Source of the DNA: Streptococcus gordonii
GTDB lineage: Bacteria > Bacillota > Bacilli > Lactobacillales > Streptococcaceae
Length of the DNA: 64,000 bases
Direction of reading: 5' to 3'
Assembly: GCF_001553855.1 (NCBI RefSeq)
Contig: NZ_LQWV01000012.1
Coordinates: forward strand, 568,336 to 632,335
Notes under the pieces: model-generated
What the model saw: the letters and a program-made list of their open reading frames with translations, nothing else
What the model was told of the DNA's origin: nothing
Database searches by the model: none
In this document: positions 8,852-17,300 of the stretch, in pieces
Layout: every line of letters begins with the position of its first letter
How positions within the stretch are numbered: the stretch's first letter is position 1
Program-made: the position numbers and the translations under genes

Positions 8852-10453
8852 ATGGAAACAACACAAACTTCCCAGTCGCTCTATCAGGCCCTGTGGAACT
8901 CAGCGGATGTTCTCCGCTCCAAGATGGATGCTAATGACTATAAGTCCTATCTCTTGGGTATGGTCTTTTACAAGTATCTATCAGATAAGATGCTCTTTTT
9001 CGTGGCGGAGACCATGGAGGAGGGGACAGATAGTCTTGAGACTGCCCTTGAGGTCTATCGCAACTACTATGAGGATGCGGATACCCATGAGGATCTTGTC
9101 TCTGTTATGAATGATGAGCTCAACTATATCATCAAGCCAGACTTGACCTTTACGGCTCTGGTAGCACGTGTCAATGAGGGAACTTTCCAGCTGGAAGATC
9201 TGGCTCAGGGTTTTCGAGATATCGAGCAGAGTGACGACCTCTATGAAAATCTCTTTGAGGATATCGATCTCTACTCTAAAAAGCTAGGAGCAACTCCTCA
9301 AAAGCAAAACCAGCTAGTAGCTGCCGTTATGAAAGAGCTAGCAGTACTGGAAGTGGCGGGGCACGCAGGAGATATGCTTGGTGATGCCTATGAGTATCTG
9401 ATCGGTCAGTTTGCGACCGACTCTGGAAAGAAAGCAGGAGAGTTCTATACTCCACAGCCTGTAGCCAAGCTCATGACCCAGATTGCCTTTTTAGGGCGTG
9501 AAGACGAGCAGGGTTTTACACTCTACGATGCTACCATGGGATCAGGCTCGCTCTTGCTCAATGCTAAGAAGTATTCTCATCAACCTCAAACCGTCCAATA
9601 CTTTGGTCAGGAGCTCAATACTTCGACCTACAACCTGGCTCGGATGAACATGATACTCCACGGGGTTCCTGTTGAAAACCAGTTCTTGCACAATGCCGAT
9701 ACGCTGGACGAAGACTGGCCGACCCAGGAGCCGACCAACTTTGACGGTGTTCTCATGAACCCTCCATACTCAGCTAAGTGGTCCGCAAGCTCTGGTTTCC
9801 TCCAAGATCCTCGCTTCTCTCCTTTTGGGAAACTCGCGCCTCAGTCTAAGGCTGACTTTGCCTTCCTCTTGCATGGTTATTACCACCTCAAGCAGGACAA
9901 GGGAGTCATGGCTATCGTCCTACCTCACGGGGTCCTTTTTCGTGGCAATGCTGAAGGAACCATTCGCAAGGCCTTGCTGGAAGAAGGGGCTATTGATACC
10001 GTGATCGGTCTTCCAGCCAATATCTTCTTTAACACCAGCATTCCAACCACGGTTATCATTCTTAAAAAGAATCGCACCAATCGGGACGTTTACTTTATCG
10101 ATGCTTCTAAGGAATTTGATAAGGGCAAAAACCAGAATATCATGACGGATGCTCATATTGAGAAGATCCTGGAAGCCTACAAGTCTCGTGAGGAGATTGA
10201 CAAGTTTGCTCATCTAGCAAGCTATGAAGAAATTGTTGAAAATGACTATAACCTCAATATTCCTCGCTATGTAGATACCTTTGAGGAGGAAGAAGTAGAG
10301 CCTTTAACAGAAATCGTCAGCAAGATTAATGATACAAATAAAGCAATCGAAAGCCAAACAGCTTCTCTACTAGAGATGCTGAATCAACTCCACGGAACCA
10401 CACCAGAAGCAGATGCTGAGCTCAAACAGTTTTTGAAGGAGTTCAAAGGGTGA
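8852..10453 (+). CDS. hsdM: Type I restriction-modification methyltransferase subunit (HsdM)
   Basis: HsdM transfers methyl groups from S-adenosylmethionine to adenine in the HsdS-defined site, protecting host DNA. The S-adenosylmethionine-binding motif DATMGSGSLLLNA starts at residue 226, and the catalytic NPPY motif is at 303-306 (GVLMNPPYSAKW). An N-terminal helical HsdM_N domain precedes them. I chose ATG 8852 (533 residues, METTQTSQSLYQALW), since that matches the family N-terminus; an in-frame TTG at 8813 would add 13 residues that look like non-coding sequence. It is the last gene of the restriction cluster and is followed by a terminator. Confidence 0.96.
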   Translation: METTQTSQSLYQALWNSADVLRSKMDANDYKSYLLGMVFYKYLSDKMLFFVAETMEEGTDSLETALEVYRNYYEDADTHEDLVSVMNDELNYIIKPDLTFTALVARVNEGTFQLEDLAQGFRDIEQSDDLYENLFEDIDLYSKKLGATPQKQNQLVAAVMKELAVLEVAGHAGDMLGDAYEYLIGQFATDSGKKAGEFYTPQPVAKLMTQIAFLGREDEQGFTLYDATMGSGSLLLNAKKYSHQPQTVQYFGQELNTSTYNLARMNMILHGVPVENQFLHNADTLDEDWPTQEPTNFDGVLMNPPYSAKWSASSGFLQDPRFSPFGKLAPQSKADFAFLLHGYYHLKQDKGVMAIVLPHGVLFRGNAEGTIRKALLEEGAIDTVIGLPANIFFNTSIPTTVIILKKNRTNRDVYFIDASKEFDKGKNQNIMTDAHIEKILEAYKSREEIDKFAHLASYEEIVENDYNLNIPRYVDTFEEEEVEPLTEIVSKINDTNKAIESQTASLLEMLNQLHGTTPEADAELKQFLKEFKG

Positions 10454-10491
10454 TGGGAAAGTGGTTAGATATGTCAACCCGATTTAAAATC

Positions 10492-10520
10492 CCAGCCAAA
10501 TTAACTTTTGGCTGGTTTTT
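10492..10520 (+). terminator. Terminator of the restriction/defence cluster
   Basis: CCAGCCAAA (10492-10500) pairs perfectly with TTTGGCTGG (10507-10515), followed by TTTTTA. Confidence 0.9.
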
Positions 10521-10535
10521 ATTGTCTAAAGATAG

Positions 10536-10567
10536 TATAATTAAATTACCTAATAGGTAATTTAATT
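10536..10567 (+). promoter_or_regulatory. Promoter and palindromic operator of the toxin-antitoxin pair
   Basis: A perfect inverted repeat with 13-bp arms, AATTAAATTACCT (10539-10551) and AGGTAATTTAATT (10555-10567), is separated by AAT. It overlaps the -10 box TATAAT (10536-10541) and ends 16 bp before the toxin ATG. It is the probable binding site for the HTH antitoxin, giving autorepression. Confidence 0.75.
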
Positions 10568-10583
10568 TAACGGAAAGGGACAT

Positions 10584-10922
10584 ATGGAGCTTATCTATAC
10601 AAATAAAACTGTTGAAAAGCAGTGCACAGAGCTGAGACAGGCGAAAAAGGATTTTTCGGATAAAGTTGCTGTAAAGTTGCATCAGTTGATCAACTTTTTG
10701 GAAGCGGCGGATTCTTTGGCTAGTGTGACGGCTTTTCCTAAGTATCACTTTCACCAACTCAAGGGAAAGAGACAGGGACAGTTTGCTTTAGATATAGATG
10801 GCCGAAAGAGTTCCTATCGTTTGATTGTAGAATTTCGTGAGGAGGATCTAGAAAAGGTATTTCCTAGTCCTGTTGAAATCGAAATCCTAAAAATAGAGGA
10901 GGTCAGCAATCACTATGAGTAA
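10584..10922 (+). CDS. higB: HigB-type toxin of a type II toxin-antitoxin system
   Basis: The 112-residue protein has the RelE/HigB fold pattern: an N-terminal basic helical segment, then HFHQLKGKRQGQFALDID-x-RKSSYRLIVEF, the positively charged strand region used by HigB toxins to cleave mRNA on the ribosome. The ribosome site is GGAAAGGGA before ATG 10584. The stop overlaps the antitoxin start by 8 bp, and toxin-before-antitoxin order is typical of higBA. It follows directly on the palindromic operator. The enzymatic activity is inferred from the family. Confidence 0.85.
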   Translation: MELIYTNKTVEKQCTELRQAKKDFSDKVAVKLHQLINFLEAADSLASVTAFPKYHFHQLKGKRQGQFALDIDGRKSSYRLIVEFREEDLEKVFPSPVEIEILKIEEVSNHYE

Positions 10923-12000
10923 TAAAATTGTTGAATACAAAGACCTGATTGCTTTTCATCCAGGTCAGTATGTTGGAGAGTTGATTGAAGATTATAACGT
11001 AACGCAAAAAGAATTTGCGGAGCGTTTGGGAGTTTCGGCAAAGACTGTCAGCAAGCTCGTTAATGCTGAGGAGTCTATTAGTAAGGATACGGCTCATAAG
11101 TTAGCCAAGCTAAGCGGAGTTTCCATGCAAACCTGGCTCAATCTTCAGAATGCTTATGATGTAAAAGTGGCAGAGATTGCGGAACAAAGAGAGCTAGAAG
11201 AAGGTAGCGAGAAAGATATCTGTGAGATGATTGACTTCAAGTATTTTAAGGATGAAGGCTACGTTCCAGAAAAACGCTATACCTTGAAAGAAAAGATTGT
11301 CGAGCTTCGCAAGATTCTAGGTGTGGCAAGTTTAGAAAACCTCGCGATTTTCAACCATCTAGTGAGCTATCGGAATACACGTGAGTTTACGCCTAAAAGT
11401 ATAGTAAACTCCAATATCATGCTTGAGTTGGCATCTAAAAAAGCGCGTGATAAAACGACAACTAAGCTCAATCGCAGAAAGTTAGAGAGAAGCCTGCCTG
11501 CTTTGAGAAAGTTGACCAGACAAAGTCCAGAAGTTTTTCCTCAACGCTTGTCTGATATCTTGCTTGACTGTGGTGTTGTCCTAGTTGGCCTTCCAGCTTT
11601 GCCAAATGCCAATCTGAATGGAGCAACGAAAAAATTTGGAAATGGCAGTGCCATGCTATTACTCACAGATCGAAACAAAGCATCAGATATTTTCTGGTTC
11701 TCACTTTTCCATGAGATTGGGCATATTCTGGAGAATGATTTTTCATCTGATGATGGAAATAGCGAATCTTACCGACGTTCTGAGGAAGAGGCAGATCAGT
11801 TTGCAAAAGATCTTTTGATAAACCCTGAAGACTATCAAGCTTTTGTTAAAAAAGGGAATTTCGATAAGTCAGATGTCATACGCTTTGCTGAGGAGATAGA
11901 TATTCATCCTAGTGTCGTCCTAGGAAGATTACAAAATGAGGGCATTCTCAGTTTTGACCGATTCCGAGAACTAAAAGAAAATTATTACTTTATATCTTGA
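10915..12000 (+). CDS. higA: HigA-type antitoxin fused to an ImmA/IrrE-like zinc peptidase domain
   Basis: Residues 18-70 form a Cro/CI-type helix-turn-helix domain (VTQKEFAERLGVSAKTVSKLV) with the HigA block LAKLSGVSMQTWLNLQNAYD. The C-terminal half contains the HEIGH zinc-peptidase motif at residues 266-270 and the third-ligand region SEEEADQFAKDLL, as in ImmA/IrrE (COG2856) proteins. The 361 residues are about three times a simple HigA. The helix-turn-helix part should bind the upstream palindrome and neutralise HigB. Whether the peptidase-like domain cleaves a protein or senses a signal is unknown; its motif residues look intact. Confidence 0.88.
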   Translation: MSNKIVEYKDLIAFHPGQYVGELIEDYNVTQKEFAERLGVSAKTVSKLVNAEESISKDTAHKLAKLSGVSMQTWLNLQNAYDVKVAEIAEQRELEEGSEKDICEMIDFKYFKDEGYVPEKRYTLKEKIVELRKILGVASLENLAIFNHLVSYRNTREFTPKSIVNSNIMLELASKKARDKTTTKLNRRKLERSLPALRKLTRQSPEVFPQRLSDILLDCGVVLVGLPALPNANLNGATKKFGNGSAMLLLTDRNKASDIFWFSLFHEIGHILENDFSSDDGNSESYRRSEEEADQFAKDLLINPEDYQAFVKKGNFDKSDVIRFAEEIDIHPSVVLGRLQNEGILSFDRFRELKENYYFIS

Positions 12001-12045
12001 GTCTATGGAAATTTGTGGAAGATGAAAAAACTTAATATGGTCAGT

Positions 12046-12074
12046 AATGAGACTCATTTATTCGCTCATTTTTT
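12046..12074 (+). terminator. Weak possible terminator after higA
   Basis: AATGAG (12046-12051) can pair with CTCATT (12065-12070), followed by TTTT. The stem is short and internal alternatives exist. Confidence 0.35.
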
Positions 12075-12095
12075 AAAGTGAGTTAGTTTTCAGCT

Positions 12096-12356
12096 ATGAA
12101 TAGTAAGAACCTCAGCAACTCTGGGCTAGAAACAAATACCTCGTTTTGAGCCATTCCAGCAAGACTTACCAAGAAATCCGTCAATACTTGAAATGAACAG
12201 ATTGAATTAATCGAGCTTGAAATTATGATTTCGCATACCTGTCAAATCCCAGAGCATGGGGTCAGGCTTCCAAGGAAGATGCCTGCTCTTTATCCAAACA
12301 CCTACTTGCAACATTTTACTTTACTGAAAGGAGACTTCTATGAGACTTTGGCATGA
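12096..12356 (+). pseudogene. Decayed YbgA-family (DUF1722) gene
   Basis: Fragments of a DUF1722 protein appear in order but in different frames. After ATG 12096 (MNSKN) a shift leads to QQLWARNKYLVLSHSSKTY and QEIRQYLK, ending at a stop at 12194-12196. EQIELIELEIMISHTCQIPE begins at 12195, followed by a trace reading WGQASKEDA. Finally MPALYPNTYLQHFTLLKGDF begins at 12279 and runs to TGA 12354-12356. The total is clearly shorter than an intact gene of this family, so deletions and several frameshifts have accumulated. DUF1722 genes commonly sit beside the glycosylase gene found next. The last 17 bp overlap that gene's start. This fills the 339-bp stretch between higA and 12340. Confidence 0.75.
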
Positions 12357-12705
12357 GGCATTGATTCCTCAACTTCCCCGACCTCAGCTGTTGGGGCAAC
12401 ATCGGGAATGTTGCGCCCTACGTGGTAATGGCTGGGGCAGAAGGCATGCGACAGTTGACTATGTCTTTACCCACTCGCCCTATCGTCTCTATGCCTATCA
12501 TCGTTTGATCATGGAGGAAATGGCTAGTCGTGGTTATCGGGTCGGCCCAGAGTGGCTGGACAAGAACTACCGTGGTAAGGCCTGCCCTCCTTATGAAGAC
12601 TTGCCTGAGGAGAAGCTAGGCAATCCTATCTATAGCGAGCATGATGCCCGCTACTATGAGGAATGTTTAGATAATCTCCGTGAGAAGGGGATAGAGCTGG
12701 AGTAA
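12340..12705 (+). CDS. Pyrimidine-dimer DNA glycosylase-like protein (TIGR02328 type)
   Basis: The 121-residue protein begins MRLWHEALIPQLPRPQLLGQ followed by HRECCALRGNGWG, the N-terminal signature of the Pyr_excise/TIGR02328 group, which is related to T4 endonuclease V, an enzyme that removes UV-induced pyrimidine dimers. The helix HSPYRLYAYHRLIMEEMASRG and the YRGK segment also match. A strong GAAAGGAG ribosome site precedes ATG 12340, which lies inside the end of the decayed DUF1722 gene. Actual glycosylase activity of this short bacterial group is not certain. Confidence 0.75.
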   Translation: MRLWHEALIPQLPRPQLLGQHRECCALRGNGWGRRHATVDYVFTHSPYRLYAYHRLIMEEMASRGYRVGPEWLDKNYRGKACPPYEDLPEEKLGNPIYSEHDARYYEECLDNLREKGIELE

Positions 12706-12762
12706 CGGCGTGAAAGGTTTGCGATGAAAAATTCTTCTTCGTATTTTTGAGTCATAAAGAAG

Positions 12763-12795
12763 AGACCTAAGGATTATTCCCTAGGTCTTATGCTT
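12763..12795 (+). terminator. Possible terminator after the glycosylase gene
   Basis: AGACCTA (12763-12769) pairs with TAGGTCT (12782-12788), and AGG/CCC next to the loop may extend it. The following T run is interrupted (TATGCTTT). The rest of 12,800-12,940 shows no gene. Confidence 0.45.
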
Positions 12796-12944
12796 TAGTA
12801 TTATGATGTATTTTCAGTTATAAAGTGATGAAAAAGAGCTTGTTGCTCGCTATTTTATAAACAGGGAGACAAAAGGGCCTTCTCCGTAAATAGTGAGATT
12901 TTTTGCAACAAACCTTAAGAACCCTATACTGTAAAAGAATCAAT

Positions 12945-12980
12945 AAAAAAACGAACTGATCATAGAGTAGTTCGTTTTTT
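12945..12980. terminator. Bidirectional terminator, mainly for adhP
   Basis: AAAAAACGAACT (12946-12957) pairs with AGTTCGTTTTTT (12969-12980). It has T runs on both strands and lies just after the adhP stop codon on the minus strand. Confidence 0.88.
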
Positions 12981-12998
12981 GTTTAATAGAAAGAGGCA

Positions 12999-14021
12999 TT
13001 AGTGAGTGAAGTCAAGTACCATACGTCCTTGGATAGTACCAGCTTCCATTTCATCAAAGACATCTACGGCATCTTCAACAGGGCGTTTTTCAACGACTGG
13101 AACAACTAAGCCTTCAGCACCAAATTGGAAGGCTTCTTCCAAGTCTTTACGAGTACCTACAAGAGAACCGATGACTTGGATACCGTCTAGAACAGTCTTG
13201 ACAATGCTGAGGTCCATCATTTCAGATGGCAAACCAACAGCTACTACACGACCACCTGCACGTACAGAATCAACGGCTTGGTTGAAGGCCACTTTAGAAA
13301 CGGCTGTTACGACAGCAGAATGAGCTCCGCCGTTTGTTTTTTCTTTGATGAGGCCAGGAACGTCATCAACTTCACGTCCATTGATCACAATATCAGCACC
13401 AACTTCTTTGGCTAAGGCGAGTTTGTCATTGTTGATGTCGACTGCGATAACATGGGCATTGAATACTTTCTTAGCATATTGAACAGCTAGGTTACCCAAA
13501 CCACCTGCACCATAAAGGACGATCCATTGGCCTGGTTGGAGCTGAGCTTCTTTGATGGCTTTGTAAGTAGTTACACCGGCACAAGTGATAGAAGAAGCTT
13601 GTGCAGGATCAAGACCTTCAGGAACTTTGACAGCATAGTCAGCTGTTACGATACATTGTTCAGCCATACCACCGTCAACAGAATAACCAGCATTTTTTAC
13701 TGTACGGCAAAGAGTTTCACGTCCTGTAGTACAGTATTCACATGTGCCACAACCTTCAAAGAACCAAGCGACACTGACGCGGTCACCGACTTTCAAGCTC
13801 TTCACATCAGGAGCCAATTCTTTGACGATACCAATCCCTTCGTGACCAAGGATACGACCAGGGACCTTACCGAAGTCACCATGTGCAACGTGCAAGTCAG
13901 TGTGGCAGACACCACAGTATTCAATTTCTACAAGAGCTTCACCTGTTTCAAGCGGACGGAGTTCTTTGTTTTGGATAATTTCTACACCAGTGCTTTCTGG
14001 ATTAACAACAACTGCTTTCAT
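12999..14021 (-). CDS. adhP: Zinc-dependent alcohol dehydrogenase AdhP
   Basis: This cytoplasmic enzyme reversibly oxidises primary alcohols with NAD, and in streptococci it serves mainly to reduce acetaldehyde during fermentation. Residues 37-70 hold the catalytic zinc region ([16 protein letters not shown] and GHEGIGIV). The four-cysteine structural-zinc loop is [15 protein letters not shown]. The Rossmann motif [15 protein letters not shown] follows near residue 170. Length (340) is normal. The gene is monocistronic, with a strong AGGAGG site, its own promoter and a terminator. Confidence 0.95.
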   Translation of the reverse strand: MKAVVVNPESTGVEIIQNKELRPLETGEALVEIEYCGVCHTDLHVAHGDFGKVPGRILGHEGIGIVKELAPDVKSLKVGDRVSVAWFFEGCGTCEYCTTGRETLCRTVKNAGYSVDGGMAEQCIVTADYAVKVPEGLDPAQASSITCAGVTTYKAIKEAQLQPGQWIVLYGAGGLGNLAVQYAKKVFNAHVIAVDINNDKLALAKEVGADIVINGREVDDVPGLIKEKTNGGAHSAVVTAVSKVAFNQAVDSVRAGGRVVAVGLPSEMMDLSIVKTVLDGIQVIGSLVGTRKDLEEAFQFGAEGLVVPVVEKRPVEDAVDVFDEMEAGTIQGRMVLDFTH

Positions 14022-14061
14022 AAGTAGTTCCTCCTGTTTAGTTATTATTATTAATATGTTA

Positions 14062-14090
14062 ATTATATCACAAAGTTTTTAGGCGGGCAA
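14062..14090 (-). promoter_or_regulatory. Sigma-A promoter of adhP
   Basis: On the minus strand, TTGCCC (complement of 14085-14090) and TATAAT (complement of 14062-14067) are spaced by 17 bp, about 40 bp before the start codon. Confidence 0.75.
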
Positions 14091-14255
14091 GCGTTTTCAA
14101 CAAAAAGTAATTCCCTGCTAGATTGCTAGGAAGACTATTTTTCACAACAAAGGTAGTAAAAACCGTATATTATTCTAATTTTGTTCTATATTTCAAACAA
14201 ATTGATTAATCAAACTTTATAAAATAGGTATTAAGTAGAAAAACATTCGGGAATA

Positions 14256-14314
14256 TTACATTTTCGTTACATTTTATAACAAAGTATGAATTTTCAGACA
14301 ATTTTTATTATAAT
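14256..14314 (+). promoter_or_regulatory. Promoter region of the surface protease
   Basis: TATAAT at 14309-14314 lies 29 bp before the ATG, without a good -35. Upstream, TTACATTTT occurs twice (14256-14264 and 14267-14275), 11 bp apart, which would place both on one face of the helix and suits a response-regulator dimer. The remainder of the 14,022-14,343 gap shows only the adhP promoter. Confidence 0.5.
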
Positions 14315-14343
14315 ATGATTTAAAAAATATTGAGGAGTTTTGT

Positions 14344-17300
14344 ATGAAAAGACAACAACGTTTTTCACTTCGGAAGTTCAAATTTGGTTTGGCTTCGGCT
14401 TTGTTGGGAACTGCTTTGATTTTTGGTTCAGGCCAAGCCAATGCGGACGAACAGACAGCCGTTAGCACATCAGAAGCTAGTCAGCAGTCAAGCCTAGTTA
14501 CAACAGCTGATCCGTCAGAGCAGGAGTCTCTTTCTGTGGATAAGGCGACAGTAAAAGAGGACAAGTCGCAGGCTTCTGAAGAAGTAGACAAATCCTCAAG
14601 TTCAGAGCCAGTAAATGCTCAAGCTCCATCAGCAGGAGAAACTAAGGAAGAAAAGCAAGTAGCTAGCGAAACAGCAGTAGCTATAGATCTAAAACAGACT
14701 GTTTCGACAGCAGAGGTGACAAGCCCTTCATCTGCGAAGAAAGATGATAAGCAGGAGGTTAGGACTGAGAATCCTGAAAGCAAGCCAGCGACTACAGAAG
14801 CTGTAGCGTCAGAAAATACAGGTCAGCCAGTTGCTACTGCGACTTCTGCGGAAGAAGCTAAAGCTAGCAAGGACGAGCAACCAACTAGCATTAGTAGTAA
14901 TGAAATTATCAAGGTTCCTCAAACATGGTCTCAAGGTTATAAAGGGGAAGGCCGCTTGGTTGCTGTTATCGACTCTGGTTTAGACGTCCACCATGAAGTC
15001 TTGCGTATTTCGGACCCTTCAAAGGCCAAATACCAAACGGAAGCTGCTCTTGAAGAAGCAAAGAAGAAGGCCGGAATTGATTATGGTAAATGGTATAACA
15101 GCAAGGTTGTTTATGCCTATAACTATATTGATGGTGATGATAGCATCAAGGAAAAAGATAGCTATTCTCACGGTATGCACGTTACTGGTATCACGGCTGG
15201 AAATCCAGACAAGAAGGATAGCAATGGAGAATACATCTATGGGGTTGCTCCTGAAGCCCAAGTGATGTTCATGCGGGTCTTCTCAGACCGTCAAAAAACT
15301 ACGAGCGACGCCATTTATATCAAGGCCATCGAAGATGCGGTAGCCTTGGGGGCAGATTCCATCAATATGAGTTTGGGTTCAGCAACAGGATCAGTCGTAA
15401 ACATGAGTCCTAGTCTCTCCGCTGCGATTGAACGAGCTCGAGCTAAAGGAGTCAGTGTCGTAATTGCGGCTGGTAACGAAAATACTTTCGGAAGTGGCCA
15501 TTCCAAACCTCTGGCTGAAAATCCAGACTATGGTTTAGTCGGAAATCCTTCAACTGCAGAAGGAGCTATTTCTGTTGCCTCTGTTGATAATACGGTAGTG
15601 ACTGAAGAAGTCATGGAAGTTCGTGGTCTAGAAGATAATGCTGAATTAAGCAACGGAAAATTCACATTTGCCAAAGCAGATAGCAAGGCTGATTTTGAAA
15701 AGGGCAAGGAATACGAGTATGTTAATGCTGGTCAAGGACGCGAAGAAGATTTTAATGGTTTAGATTTGACAGGTAAGTTGGCCCTTATTCAGCGTGGTTC
15801 GATTACATTCTCTGAGAAGATTAAAAATGCGATCCAACATGGTGCAGCTGGTGCCCTCATCTACAACAATGTTGAAGGGGCTAATATCCAGATGGCCTTG
15901 GATGAGGATTCAGAATCAGTTCCATCCGCCTTTATCAGCAAACAGTATGGTGAAGCCTTGGCTGCTGGTAATTATAAGATTGCCTTCAATGGATTGAAAG
16001 ATAATCGTCCAAATCCAACAGCTAAAGAACTATCTGATTTCTCTAGCTGGGGTGTTACTACCGATGGGCAGCTGAAGCCGGATGTATCAGCTCCAGGTGG
16101 ATCTATCTATTCTTCACTCAATGACAATACCTATGGTAGCATGAACGGAACCAGTATGGCCTCTCCACATGTGGCTGGTGTTGCAGCCTTGGTGAAAGAA
16201 TACCTGCTTAAACATTATCCAAACCTAACTCCAGCTCAGAATTCTGAATTAGTCAAGGCTTTGATCATGTCTACTGCGAAGCTGCATATTGATAAAGAAA
16301 CAGGTGCTTATACCTCTCCGCGTCAGCAAGGTGCAGGAATCGTTGATACAGCTGCCGCAGTGTCTACTGGACTTTATGTTACTGGGGAAAACCAATACCC
16401 AAGCGTATCCTTAGGCAATGTCGGAGATAGCTTTACGTTTGACGTGACAGTTCATAATATTACTGATACTGACCGAACCCTGAAAATGATTGTCAATACC
16501 AATACGGATACGGTTAAGGATGGTCAATTTGATCTGACACCTCGTAAATTGACTGAGACAGTCTGGCCTGAAGTTACGGTTAAGGCTCATAGTAGTCAGA
16601 CTGTAACTGTGAAGGTTAATGTAGCTAAATTTGCAGAAGAGCTGACCAAGTTAATGCCAAACGGTTACTTCTTAGAAGGTTTTGTTCGCTTTGTTGATCC
16701 AGCAGATGATGGTGACGTAGTGAGTCTGCCATTTATGGGCTTCCGTGGTCAATTCCAGAATCTGCCAGCTGCTGAAAAACCAATTTATAAATTAGTTCGC
16801 GATGGCAAATCAGGTTTCTATTATCAGGTACCAGAGGATAAAAGTATTGATTCTAAAAGCAATGTGACGAGCCTCGTAACAACGTCTAAAGATACCCTTT
16901 ATTCGACTGGTAAAACTGTAGACCGCAGTTCAGTTGTCTTAGGAACAGCAGAAAATGCCGATGGGAAACATATCTTGCAGCTGGATGCTGATGGCAACAT
17001 TCGCTTAGCCTTCTCACCAAATGGCGATGGCAATAAAGATGTGATCCAGTACCGTTCTGTCTTCTACCGGAATGTGAACAATCTGACAGCTAGTGTGTAT
17101 ACAACAGATGATACTGACTACCGCTTCCCAATCTGGCAAAGTAGCAAGGCTTGGGATGGTCGTAAGAATTTCTATAGCGGTGATGCGAGAAAACCGAAGT
17201 CTTATCTTTTGACAAATACTGTTTGGGATGGTCGCGATAGCAAGGGCAACCCGTTAGAAGATGGCCGCTATACATATGTTGTTCGCTACACACCTGACGT

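Noticed and set aside
13527..14027. A 166-codon plus-strand frame opposite adhP
   Set aside because: It mirrors the codon pattern of adhP, which is certain, and has no recognisable domain.
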